Origin: Zygnema cylindricum
Lineage: Eukaryota > Streptophyta > Zygnematophyceae > Zygnematales > Zygnemataceae
Length of the DNA: 64,000 nt
Direction of reading: 5' to 3'
Assembly: GCA_037447655.1 (NCBI GenBank)
Contig: JBBHKE010001318.1
Location: 1 to 64,000 of the forward strand
Shown: positions 1 through 11,149 of the stretch, in pieces
Layout of the letters: every line of letters starts with the position of its first letter
Position numbering within the stretch: the stretch's first letter is position 1
Notes under the pieces: generated by a model
What the model saw: the letters and a program-made list of their open reading frames with translations, nothing else
Told to the model about the DNA's origin: nothing
The model's database searches: none
Translations under genes and position numbers: made by a program

Positions 1-120
1 GAGAGGGAGAGGGAGTCGGAGAGGGAGTCAGAGAGGGAGAGGGAGTCAGAGAGGGAGAGGTAGCGGAAGAGGGAGCAGGAGGGGGAGAGAGGGAGAGGGA
101 GAGGGAGAGGGAGAGGGAGA
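1..120. repeat. GA-rich low-complexity tract (GAGAGGGAG)n
   Basis: The window opens inside a purine-rich array of GAGAGG and GGGAGTCAG units. The reverse frame is open only because the tract is simple sequence (Pro/Ser/Leu repeats). The same kind of tract recurs throughout the window. Confidence 0.9.
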
Positions 121-2639
121 CACCTGAACCCACGGCGATTGAGCTCCATTGCTAAACCCTTCACAAGGGCTTGGCAGCCTCCAAGAAGTGAGTACTGGTG
201 GACCAATACCAGCACGACACGTGGCAAGGGAAGCCGCCCTCCCTGAGGCAACCACTCTCTGACTGCCAGCTGGACTCCATCTGCAGAGGCCAGCTGAGAA
301 GCCATGGACGGTCCGATGAATAATCTCCTTTGACTTTTTTCAAAATCATAAAATGCCAAGTGGCAACTGCTAATTGGATGGAGAGACACTTTGGAGAAGC
401 TGAAATTTCATTGGCCCTGGATTCCTCCTCTATTTTACTTCTCTGTTTAATATTTATTAAGATTCAGAGAAAAAAAATTGAGAAAGAATCACAAAATATG
501 GTTGAGTGTCGATGAAAAAATGCTACTGGTGGATACTTTTCAGGTCATGTGGCAGCCATGGCAGCAAAATTTAGGTCAGTGAAATTGTGAAAGAAGGATT
601 GTGACACTTGTCACGGTATTATGGAAAAGTACATTATGAGTACATAGTTGTCTAATTCGTACGGATTTGAATTTTTTCCGAAAACTACGTAGTATTCGCT
701 TGTTTCGTAAATTTCGTAAATTTCGTAAGATTCGTACGTTTTTCAATGTACGAAATTGTACGGACATTTAAAAAAAAAAGACGCCGCTTCATTTGAGCGC
801 GCGTATTTTTATCTGTCCTATAGGTCGTTGCACTTTTCAGTTTTTTAGGGTATTGAATATTTAATTTTTTTGAAATTTGAAAGTCAAAATAAGGTACGAA
901 TATTAAAAATTCCAAAAATCATTTGATGCGCACTGTACGTAGTAATCGTTAGTTTCCTCCGTGCGTATTATGCGCATAGGACATCTATTATTAGTTGATT
1001 ACGACTGTACACAATGATGTAGTACGGTCTAAAGTACGGTACTGTACTCTTTGTGAAGTTTTCAGGTGTGTTCCAAAAATCGAATCAACGGTCAGCAGAA
1101 TCTTTGGGGCGTGACATTTTGGTATCTTGTCGATTGTGCTGAACCGTTTTCTGCCAGAAAATACGGAGGATCAGAGATTACTTCGATTAATGACTTTACG
1201 TGACTTCAGATGAAATTACCAGCTAGATTTACTAAACGCCAAAAATGTGCTGGTCCTGACATCGAAAATTTGTACTTATGCCGATGTACTTATTTGTACG
1301 TTATTGAAACTGCCAAATTACCCGCTGTCTTCCCTACAGCCCGGTGAATTAGGAATTTAGGTCTACCGAAATAATAACAAAAATAATAATTTAGGTCTTA
1401 CCTAAATTAATAATTAATAATTAATTATTTAATAAATTGAATTATTATTTAAATAATAATAATAATAAATACAATATTATTAGTTATTATTTTATCACAT
1501 TTGCGATCATTTCAAGGTCGTACGCCAATGGGGCTACCGGAGCTAAATTTTTGCCATTCACAGCTGTCAATAGCGACAAAAATAACAAAAGCGGGGATAA
1601 AACAAAAAAATGTGATTTTCCCTTCACTGGTGATTTACGCGTCTCAGAATTTTTCCGGGATCAACTCCCAAATTTCAAATTTGGTCGAATAAAATTCCTA
1701 TTCGCCATGGGAAAACCGCTAAAAGAAAATTCCACGGGCAGAAAAATAAATGTCTCCGTGAATGAAACAACTCACCAATTAGATTGCGCGACAATCGCCA
1801 TCATTAAGGGCATTTTTCATTACGAATAAATTAGTCGCCCATATAACTCTCACGGAAGCTTCCCAAAAACACCCTAAATTTATGGGGCCTCCGCGCTTGT
1901 GATCGTAATTTAGCGCAAGCACTTTTGTCGGGTAGGGAAGATTTTCCGTACAGATCTTTTGGGTTGTCCCACTTTGACGCTTTATGAATCTTGCTTTCAG
2001 GCTCGTCATAAATGCTGTGACAGTTGTAGATCTTTGGCGTCACTATTTTCAGTATTTTGCGACAGTTCAGAGCTACGTGTCATATTTACGGCATTAGAAC
2101 AGTCGAAGTACAGTACTGTCCTGTAGTTACCGCCGTACAACTATCACAAAAGAGCGAAAAAAAATGAAACAGAAAGGAAGTTTCCTTGAAGCTGCATAAA
2201 AATTTTAAATTGCCTCTCATGGTTTCCTTCGGATTTTTTTTTTTTTTTCCATCTTTCACGCTTGATCCTGGACCAATCGTCAGCAAATGCACTCAAAAGA
2301 AAGGATTTTTAAATTTTAATTCACTATCTTTTTGTACGAAAATCGGTTTGGTAAATGCACTATCGCAGATTAGTACGAAGTAGGAAAGAAAGGAGAAAAA
2401 AAAGGAAAGAAAATTTCAAAAAAGAGTGAGGAAGTGAGAAGACGACAAATGTACGTGAGCATCCCGGACTCCCGCCATTTCATTTTCTCAACTTTGCCCG
2501 AGGGGCAAGCTTAAAATAAATATATTCTAGCTGTACGATTGTTCGAATGACCGCACGGGCGTTTTTAATATTTCTTTTAATACATCTTAACGTGCATTAA
2601 GTGCGGTATATTGTGCACGCGGGAATTTGAATTCTCGTT
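121..2639. other. No recognisable gene; AT-rich repeat-like DNA
   Basis: Bases 121-340 are moderately GC-rich and contain an ACACGTGGCA motif near 217; they could be part of an exon or promoter but no frame is convincing. From about 340 the sequence is AT-rich with many CGTACG and TTTCGTA words and an (TAA)n stretch at about 1385-1480. The longest frame, 1437-1829 (+), is rich in Asn, Lys and Tyr and looks like chance translation of AT-rich DNA. Confidence 0.6.
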
Positions 2640-2960
2640 CGTCAAGTCTTTTCGCACGTGCTAAAGTGGGTGTCCTAATGACCCATGCTTCGACAAAGGA
2701 TTTTGGACTTTATTGAAGATTCTCCGTACTACTTTGAAGAACGTCCCAATGTGCGAAAATGAAATCGGAACTTTGAAATGTGACGGTTGTAGACGTAGGT
2801 ACAGCTTGTGACGTTTGAAGACGACTACGAAACGTCCGACAATTGTTGACGTCTATTGTAATACCGAATTTTAGACCGGCTCCTCATCCGGTTTAAAGTT
2901 TCGGTGAAATGACGTCATGAGCTCGTCTTCGCTGCCTTCACTGTACGATTTTGTACGATT
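2640..2960 (-). mobile_element. Fragment of the GGGGGTGTCCCCATG transposon family
   Basis: Read on the minus strand this matches the distal third of the complete copy at 32139-33097. It shares the text around TTTCATTTTCGCACAT, the CTACAACCGTCACA motif and the sequence leading to the terminal repeat. The other end is missing. The bases from 2960 to 3258 show no gene. Confidence 0.6.
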
Positions 2961-3301
2961 TCCATGTCCGTCCCTAAAAGACAAATTCTCGGTAAATGGC
3001 TAAATGCGCAGAGCCGAAATGTCTTCGAATGTGAATTTGGCGAGTTGCATCATTCGTACGAAAATGGATTTTTCGGCTCATTCGTTTGATTTCATCGCTA
3101 GAGACAAAAAATGGGACAAAATTGCGCATGAGAGCTCCCCCTTATAAGGTCAACGCTTATTGTTCACGACCCGACAGCGAAACAGATTCAATCTGTTGCA
3201 TGGAGATTGCACCCTCAGTTTCGTGATCTTATAGTTGCGGGTCATCGTCTTTTGTTTAGGGAATTGCTAATCGCAGAGACGATTTTTGCTGCGCGCAGGT
3301 A

Positions 3302-3840
3302 CACCGCGCATCGTTATTAGTGTCAAAGTTTAAATAGTGTGTAAGTAAATATACCGTCATTGACGCTAATTAAGAATTTGAAAATGTAAAAAAAAAAGGT
3401 TTATTCTAATTTCAGTGTTAACGCTAATTTCGAACAGCAAAAATGTAAAATTTTCTGTACGATTATATACATTATTATATGTATCCGTACAAAATATAAA
3501 AAATCGTACACCGTAATGAAATTTAAATATCCGTACATGTCAGACTTATTTACATGTCAGACCAATCCCGTTTTTTTAGCGCACGTTCCTATGCGAACGC
3601 GTCCGATTTAATTCATTTTTTGTAAAATTTTCACTTAAAAAGGTACATTTATGTACGGTCTGACATCGACCGCATACCACACTATTTACATATTAGTGTA
3701 CTTTCGTTCTGTACGCTAATTTGTACGGAACCTCAATTAACGTCAAGGAAAAATTAAAATCACGTATACTATTTTTGGAAAAAAATCAAAATTTTAAGAA
3801 CCCAAATTAGTGACCTTGACACTAATAACGATGCGCGGTG
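3302..3840. mobile_element. Family A MITE nested in left arm of the long-TIR element
   Basis: Terminal inverted repeats CACCGCGCATCGTTATTAGT and its reverse complement lie between TA dinucleotides at 3300-3301 and 3841-3842. The opposite arm of the host element (near 5352) reads straight through this point with a single TA, which shows the empty site. It is related to the copy at 40488-40886. Confidence 0.92.
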
Positions 3841-4116
3841 TAGTTGTCAGAAATTGTACATTTGAAGTACAATTTCGTACAAGCTACGTACCTATAATTT
3901 CAGATCTGACGGTCAATCCGTAGAACAGCTTTGACTGGCGGATTATTGTACCGGCGGTTAAAAAAATGTCGCGCTTGCAAACGTCGACCGTCATAAAAAA
4001 AAAAAAAAAATCACACGGCCGGTGCAGTTTTACTGTAACCAAACTGCGGCAGCCACATATAAATAAAATGGCTGCGCGCAGATAGTTTATCACTTCACGT
4101 TAGCCGAAATCAACTA

Positions 4117-4315
4117 CACCGCGAATCGTTATTAGCGTTGAGAAATTATTAGTGTAAAGAAAAAATTAGCGTCATTCATTCTAATTTAGTGCCGGGAGAC
4201 GTGGCAGATTATGGTCCACGTCCTTAAATAGTGTAGTTTATTATATTTAAGGTATTAATGTCAAAATTTTGGGGTGCCGATATAGAGTTCATAACGCTAA
4301 TAACGATTCGCGGTG
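4117..4315. mobile_element. Family A MITE (199 bp)
   Basis: Terminal inverted repeats CACCGCGAATCGTTATTAGC are flanked by TA at 4115-4116 and 4316-4317. The interior contains the family core, a TATGGTCCACGT stretch followed by TTAAATAGTG. Confidence 0.9.
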
Positions 4316-4519
4316 TAATTGTCACGTCCACCGTGGATGTGACGATGTGTCATTTTAGTTTCATCAATACTTATACGCGGGTAGTCGGGTACGCATTTTT
4401 ATTTTTACGAAGTTTATTTGGTTTCGTGCGAGTTTACATATGTTGTACGTCGTTCCTCTAATATGTGTCCAAGTTCAATGTAACGGTTCGCGAGTTGATT
4501 TCATTTTTGCAGTAAACTA

Positions 4520-5104
4520 CACCGTCGATCGTATTTAGTGTATAGAAATTATTAGTGTGTAGAATAATTTAGTGTCATGTACACTAATTTTGACTTAGAA
4601 AAATTTCGAAAAAAAAGTTATACACTAATTTTTCAACGTACGCCAATATGGGTACCAGCTGATTTGTCGAGAGGATATCTACGTTAATATAGGTAAAAGT
4701 ACAGATTCTGACAATTCGTACACTGTCGCATACTTTCACTCTAATTAATTCCTAACTCTAATTTCGGTTTTTAACGGTGTAGACAATACGCGACAAACAA
4801 ATGTACACTAAAACAGGTACAAATATGAAATTCTTTAATTCACAGGGCAGTTTTTCGTGCGATAGCAGAGATTTTATTAAAATATCCGTACTAGTATGAT
4901 AAAAAAGTACATTTTTATACGAACCGACATGTTCCGTATTCCACACTAATAAAAATATTCATAAATTAAAATGGTGTACACTAATTGTTCATCTCGTAAT
5001 TAGCGTACAGGAAAAATTAGTATCCTTTACCCTATTTTAGGTAAAGCCCTCAAAATTTAGGGGCGCCGAATTAGTGTTCAATACACTAAATACGATCGAC
5101 GGTG
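4520..5104. mobile_element. Family A MITE (585 bp), divergent ends
   Basis: Terminal inverted repeats CACCGTCGATCGTATTTAGT are flanked by TA at 4518-4519 and 5105-5106. The tip GTCGATCGTATTTAG differs from the other two nested copies, so this is a separate subfamily in the same host element. Confidence 0.9.
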
Positions 5105-5401
5105 TACTGTACCTGCGCGCAGCCATTTTATTTATATGTGGCTGCCGCAGTTTGGCTGCAGTAAACCTGCGCCGGCCGTGTGAATTTTTTTTTTTTTTAT
5201 GACGGTCGACGTTTGCAAGCGCGACAATTTCTTAACCGCCGGTACAATATTCCGCCAGTCAAAGTTGTTCGACGGAATGACCGTCAGATTTTAAATTAAA
5301 GGTTAGTAGCCTGTACGAAATTGTACTTCAAATGTACAATTTCTGACAACTACCTGCGCGCAGCAAAAATCGTCTCTGCGATTAGCAATTCCCTTTGTTT
5401 A

Positions 5402-6629
5402 TTTGCAATAGGGGCTTGAAATCACCCCAAAAGTGGCCCGATAGGTCGAAACCCTAAAAGGACGCGTTCCATGTTCCCGCTGTTCACTCCGATCAAAAGT
5501 GCCGATTTTGAATTTAGATTTTTCTTTCCGCGACCCGCACGTGTATGTGCTTAAGTGGCAAAAATATCCAGCTGTCCAGGTGAATACGCGTCCTGTTACT
5601 TGTTTTTCGGGAGAACACACAGGAAAAAACATTGTGGTCACGAGCCTTCGTGTCATCGCTTTGAGTCAAGAAGTGCTCTTTATGACCCGGCGCTGCCACC
5701 TGGCGCTGTTTATCTGGCACTCTGGTTCTTTTTGCAAAGGACACTTGAATTCAGCTGGAGAGAAGGTCGTCAAGCGACAGATTGAATTTACTTCGATTCA
5801 AGTGAAAAACGTCATGAAAAGTCTCTCTAACAGTATGTGAAAATAACAACTATGTTTTTCTGCTTTGCTTCGACCGTTCGTAGTTACCGCATCGTCAACA
5901 AATGTAGATCGGACGGCCGAAATTGGCAGCGTCAATTCGGGATCCTGGCTCTGTAGTCAATTCATGGTCACAGGTGAGCTGTCCAGTCTACAGAGCTATA
6001 GGAAGACCTTTAAGATCAAATTATAACCGTCCGATCATAAAACGAAGCATCCGTGAACGCTTCAAATTCTACAATCTGAGGCCCAATCATATCTCTTGCA
6101 TCGTGTACTTTATACTTTAGACTTGTACGAAAGGCGAGCCTAGCAACCAAATTTGACCAGAGGTGAAATAATGCTGCAGCTGCTGGAAAGGCTCACGGTG
6201 ACTGGATAACTGAACCAAAACTGCAACATGGAAAGGTTCAGTTTGTTTTGTCTGTATGGCAGGAGAGTTGTAGGTGACTTCTACAGTGGATGGGAGAACA
6301 AAAGGGAATGAGAGAAATTGGAAATGAAGTGTTGAGAAAGAGACAGGAAGGGAGAGGAACAGAGAGAGGACAGAACCTAGAAGTGAAGGATTGAGGAAGA
6401 GACAGGAAGGGAGAAGCGGAGAGATGTGAATATTGAGAAAAAAATGACAATTTTGATTACGAAGGTTGCAAAGAGAGAATAATAAGTTAAAACACTTGCA
6501 TAGTATGTGAATGGTAGAGTGAGATAAAAACAGAGTGAAAGAGAAGGAACAGTTAGAGACAGCCCTAGAAGATCGAGTGAGGAGGAGTGAAAATCATGTC
6601 TCACTCTAGTTTTGTGATCCTTAAAGTAG
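5402..6629. other. Intergenic; one unassigned 113-codon frame
   Basis: A plus-strand frame runs from 5499 to 5840 (113 codons) with no domain, signal or splice evidence that I recognise. Shorter frames overlap it on both strands. I regard it as probably non-coding. From about 6290 the sequence becomes GA-rich. Confidence 0.4.
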
Positions 6630-6641
6630 TGCCACGTGGCA
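6630..6641. promoter_or_regulatory. TGCCACGTGGCA palindrome upstream of the GDU-like gene
   Basis: A perfect 12-base palindrome with a CACGTG (G-box) core lies 164 bases before the predicted start codon. CACGTG is a known bZIP/bHLH-binding core in plants. The same 12-mer occurs near other 5' exons in this window. Confidence 0.5.
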
Positions 6642-6804
6642 GAAGGACGAAGAATTTGAGGCTTTCTTTTACAGGATTGTAAGTGCAATCCTGCCTGACA
6701 CGTAGGACCGTTTGGCAGTTTCTGTCTCCCTGAAAGAACGAGGAGGGAGAGAGAGAGTGAGAGAGTGTGTGAGAGAGAGAAAGAGAGAAAGGAAGGGAGC
6801 AGCA

Positions 6805-8598
6805 ATGGCTGTTTCTTTACAAGCTTACGGTATGCTTTTTCCTTTTGCTTTTTTTGCTTTAATCTTATTTTGCTCCTCTATCAATGGCCCCGATGGTATT
6901 GTTATGCCATAATTACTTTCGGTAGGTTCAGATATCTGGCTTGCTTTTAGAAAAATATACTACTCTATACAAAGTAGAACTTGGAGAATTTTTACTAATG
7001 AATCACCCGGATATCTGTCAAGTCACACTGGCAATAATGGTGATGTAATTTTGACAAGAATAATAATGAATTTCTGTTTTACACTGACAGTAATATTAGT
7101 GATTTTTGTTTTCTAGTGTGTAGAATTGCAACTTGCCTAGTCTAGTATTTTGATATCAACTTTAATTGATGCAAGGAGAGATTTTTTTTTTTATGTGATA
7201 GCCATTAAGCTGAAATTGAAGCTGGTCCTGAAACTCCTTGTAAGAGCTCTTTCCTTTTTTCGTACGTAGAAAACAGCTGGAAACGCTATATGTGGTTTCT
7301 TCATACGATACACATTTTTATGGCTTTTCTGAGTATAATATGTGTATATAGTACGTTTTTCTGAGTATATCACCGGTATAGTATCTTTTTTTTCAAGTTT
7401 AATACTTGTGTAGTATATATTTCTAGTATAACATGGGCACTGTACGTTTTTCAGTTACAATACATGTATAGTGCGTTTTTCTTTGTATAATCTGTGTATA
7501 GTATGGGGAAACCACATATGGAGTTTCCAATTGTTTTCCCACATTTGAACCATGGTTTCGTATTGAACATGTGCGAGAACTTGTGAAGTTTCAGAAGTTG
7601 AGTTGAAGTTGGCAAATTTCTGTAGTTTTTTTTGTGGATGTTAATATTGTTTTTGTAATATGTTGATTGCAGGTATCATGGTAGCTCTTTTCAGTGTGGT
7701 GTTGTTCTTCTCTTGTTTGTTCCACTGGTAAGTTTCTGACTAATAGATTTAAGAGTAGAAGGTATGCCCAAGGAGTAGAAGTTATGCCCAAGGAGTAGAA
7801 GTTATGCCCAAGGTCATGCCAGCTTAAAGATCAGATCTGTATATATTGATTTGTTCTTATTACTCAGATTGAGTACTTAATTTGAGAGTACTTAAGTGAT
7901 GAGTTGTCTTTTTGGAAATTTGTTCTGGTTTTTTTTTTCTGCTGTTTAAAAAAAATAAACAGGGGCTTCAATTCAGTTTTATTAACTTGGTGACGCTGTT
8001 ATTTTTCGATTCTAATTCCTAAATTCTGGCATTAATATATTCAAACTCTCGACTATTTTTTTTTTTTTTATGCAGTCTTCTTATGCGTGCCCACTGGTTT
8101 CGAACTCCTGAAGGAACCACCTTTTCTTACAACCAGTGGCCGTTTTGGAGCGAGGGCACTTCTGATGGCCAAACCTCGACTCCAGAAATAAAAGACCAAA
8201 GTGGGGTGAGTTATGGCTTCTTTTTTCTCCTTTTTGTGATTTTCACACAGGCCATTCTAACTCAGGAAACTTCATGCTCATGAGCCTCTTGGATAATCTT
8301 GGAGTTATTTCCTTGGAGTAATCGAGAGTTACAGAATTTGCAAAGAACAACCTCGGAAAGCTTTTTACTGTTTTGTACATCTCCTACGAAGGTTTTTTGA
8401 AACAGTAATGTGAGAGAGGTCTCCATGGGTTTTTTTGAAGCGCAGGATGCCTATTCAGAAGGAGTATCTGTTATGATGCCTGGTCAAGATGTTCCCACCC
8501 ATGTAGCTTGTCCAAGTCCGTTGAAGACAACGGAGGGAGATGGTAGCGAAAATGCACATGTTGTTCAAATGTCCGAAGTCGCTCGTGAGGAGAGGTGA
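6805..8598 (+). CDS. GLUTAMINE DUMPER-like single-pass membrane protein
   Basis: Four exons join in phase: 6805-6829, 7673-7727, 8076-8205 and 8446-8598, giving 120 aa. Residues 9-30 form one hydrophobic segment rich in Leu, Phe and Val, followed by a polar tail. Residues 79-93 read VMMPGQDVPTHVACP, which resembles the VIMAG-type motif of plant GLUTAMINE DUMPER proteins (V-I/M-M-A/P-G, then D-x-P-x-x-x-A-x-P). Known family members are about 100-160 aa with one N-terminal membrane span and this motif in the cytosol, and they affect amino-acid export through ubiquitin-ligase partners. The Arabidopsis genes I know of lack introns, so three introns here are unusual. The start was chosen as the first ATG of an exon ending in a clean GT donor. 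The stop TGA immediately follows the last exon codons. Family assignment rests on one motif plus topology. Confidence 0.55.
7269..7554. mobile_element. Family B MITE in intron 1 of the GDU-like gene
   Basis: The ends GGAAACGCTATATGTGGTTT and the inverse AACCACATATGGAGTTTCC, with ACATTTGAACCATGG on the right, identify the family. The outermost left bases are missing or mutated. The interior is built from GTATAGTACG-type repeats. Confidence 0.75.
7753..7812 (+). repeat. Three tandem copies of a 20-bp unit
   Basis: The unit GAGTAGAAGTTATGCCCAAG is repeated three times with one or two differences, in intron 2 of the GDU-like gene. Confidence 0.9.
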
Positions 8599-9299
8599 GG
8601 ATTAGAGTGGAAATATGTTTTTTATCAATAAGGCAAATTCACAACGGAGGTTTATATGGCCTCGGCCTCTGCTTTACGGGCAGTTTGAAAAAAAAAAGCA
8701 GCCATTGGGAAAGCCTAAGCTGTGGCTCGAAATAGGTAAATATTGTGGCTGGAAAAAAAGAATTGAGCAAGTTTTCCGGTGTGCCTTCGGCAATAAGGCC
8801 CAACGACCAATTTGAAATCTCTCCGATTGTATGTCCTTTTATCAATTTGTTTAGTACGGTCGATCAAAACTACGCCGTAATCTGAAGTTCCCACGCATTG
8901 TAATTGCTTTAATTTTAGATAGAAGGTTTTTAAACCTGACCACTTACAGCTGGTATTCCAAATGTAATACCACGTTTTGGTTTTAGATAACGCCTCAGGT
9001 TCAGATTAACAAATAATTTGCAATTGTAAGAAGGACAAAGTTAGAAGTAGAGTTAGTATTAATTTTTTTTAGTAGATGGCAAAACGAGAAAAGTTCAAAA
9101 GGTTGTTGAGGTTCACTGTTGTTCATAGTCTCTATTGAAGAATACAGCGGAGCTCAAAAAGAATCCTGTCACAAGTCCCCACTTGTAAAATAGCTAAAAT
9201 TGTAAGGTAGGCTTTTTCAGATTTTAACAATAAATTCTTTGGAAATTTGTTTCAATTTGTACTTGGTAATGTTATGGTCGATGATAAATCTCGCTGAAC
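8599..9299. other. 3' flank of the GDU-like gene; nothing recognised
   Basis: Only short frames are present. An AG-acceptor-like site near 8690-8710 could define a further 3' exon, but it would run into a stop within a dozen codons, so it adds little. Confidence 0.4.
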
Positions 9300-9301
9300 T
9301 A

Positions 9302-9522
9302 CACTGCCCATCGCTATTAGTGTTTTTTTAGGGTTCTGGGCTGTGAAACGCCTTTGACTTCATTTTCAACCGTTGGATTGTTCTTTTCTGATGGATCAAT
9401 TGAAAGGCAAGGCTGTCAACTTTAGATTGCTCGCCTCAAAAAAATATTTAATGGTTAATAATAAAGTTAATGACGTTTTACTGCCTGGAAAAAATGTTTC
9501 ACACTGATGGTGGTAGGGAGTG
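9302..9522. mobile_element. Family A MITE, degenerate right end
   Basis: The left end CACTGCCCATCGCTATTAGT follows TA at 9300-9301. The right end ending in GGGAGTG before TA at 9523-9524 matches its reverse complement at most positions. Confidence 0.65.
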
Positions 9523-9739
9523 TAGCTGCCTAGTAAGCAGTTGTCATTATTGGTTTAAAATTTCATCAGTTTCATTTTCTTTTCCCCAAATTTGTCCTCT
9601 ATGAAAAAAATAACTTGTTGGTTTGGTAATGAACTGTGACTTGCTTTCTGATTGGGAAAAAAAACGTCTTAAGGCAGGTTATAAAGTAATTACATGTACG
9701 TAATTACTGCTAATACTGGTCTGTAATCACCATAATTAT

Positions 9740-10602
9740 TAGTGTTGTGTATCGGTAAGGATTTGCCGATAACCGATATGGACCTTTTTTCGGGTACCCG
9801 ATAATCGATATATTGGTACGATATATCGTTATCGGTGTTATTGCCGATAAATAGCCGATATTTATCGGTTTTATCGGCGATAACACCGATAACGATAACT
9901 ATTGGCGATATATGTACGGTCCGTACATATAAATGTACGGCCTATACATTCAACTGTACGTCATATATCCCGGACAGAAATTACAGTAGCCGCCATGAGG
10001 TCTGTACGGTTCTGGTACGAATAAAAAAAATCGATGTACCTTTCACATCCGACGCCACGGCTTTGTCCCTTTTTCCTCGAGATCCACTGGAGACCTGCCA
10101 CGTGTCAATCTCTCGGCTTCTTTGGCATAAGCCGCCAAAAGAGCCATTCCGGGATGCCGGCGCTCACGCTGGCCGTCCGCTCATATTCTCTCATTCCAAG
10201 TCGCCCGTTCGATTTCGGCGGCGCGCAGTGTTATTTTGCGTCCGTTGTACTTTGTGTCCGCCGTCCTTTTTCCATTCCATGTTCACCAGTTAGCCAGTAC
10301 AGTTCCGTGCGTTGCCGTAAAAATTCTGTTCGGTTGACAAGCCAAAGTTTCCTGTGCTGCGTTTCCCGTAATACTATTCAGTTAAATAGTTACAGAACAG
10401 GTTCGTATACGTGGCATGCCACGCTATATAATGCAAATTTTATAATACAGTATATAATAAGGTACTATATATTTTTGAAGTTATCGCCGATATGGAATTT
10501 GTTGGTCTCGGACCGATATATCGGGACCTCTGACCGTTCGATAACCGATAACTATCGGTATCGGTGTTATCGCGATAACTTTTTTACCGATACACAACAC
10601 TA
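9740..10602. mobile_element. Non-autonomous hAT-like transposon, perfect 8-bp TSD
   Basis: The terminal inverted repeats are TAGTGTTGTGTATCGGTAA on both ends. The flanks are identical, ATAATTAT at 9732-9739 and at 10603-10610. The sub-terminal DNA is packed with short ATCGGTTATCGG and CGATAACACCG motifs, and the middle is more GC-rich. Overlapping frames inside (for example 9835-10293) show no transposase motif. 8-bp duplications are typical of hAT elements. It is related to the copy at 40040-40487. Confidence 0.93.
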
Positions 10603-10610
10603 ATAATTAT

Positions 10611-11149
10611 ACAGAAAGATGTACTTTTTCTAACAAATCGTATGATTTTGTACATGTACTTTGATTACTGTGTCAGTATCGCTATTCGTGTGGCGTCAGT
10701 ATCTATGTATAATTGCTCTAAAAGAGTTTTAAATTTCCAGCTTCTAGGCAAGTTCAACGGCCCCTGGGAAAGAATGATTTTTTCAAATGTTTTTTGGCTA
10801 CTGCTGCTGCTGCTTTTTTTTTGCTGAAGTATAATATTCTTCTGGATGTTACTAGTGGTTTGATTAAAAAAAACAAAAGTATTCAAAAATTATGCATGAA
10901 TTGTCCATGTATAACAAACTGCCGTTTTAAACATTCCCTGAGATAGCTCTCCACGAAGTTCGTTTATATTCACTTGAGGAAATTGCATTCTAAGAAATGC
11001 TCAAATGCGACCAACATCATAGTTTTGCCTTCAAAATATTGTTAGGCCTCAGTCTTCTTGGGTATATATGAGTAGTGTTTAATAAAAAACCCAAAAGAAA
11101 ACTTCTTAAAGTATTACAGTGTTGAAGTGTTAGACAACTTGGATACTAT
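10611..11149. other. Intergenic; nothing recognised
   Basis: Moderately AT-rich DNA with short frames only and a T-rich run near 10800. Confidence 0.5.

Larger units (their letters stand above)
3259..5393. mobile_element. Long-inverted-repeat transposon, 8-bp target duplication
   Basis: The left arm (3259-3301 continuing at 3842-4089) and the right arm (5107-5393) are inverted copies starting GGGAATTGCTAATCGC. The flanks are identical 8-mers, TTTGTTTA at 3251-3258 and at 5394-5401, which fits a hAT-like or MULE-like insertion. No transposase frame is visible, so the element is non-autonomous. Three TA-flanked MITEs sit inside it, and most of its length is due to them. Confidence 0.85.

Noticed and set aside
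1437-1829. 130-codon plus-strand frame
   Set aside because: Asn/Lys/Tyr-rich translation of AT-rich DNA; no motif.
9835-10603. 152- and 189-codon frames inside the hAT-like element
   Set aside because: They overlap each other and the terminal repeats and show no transposase motif; they are chance frames.
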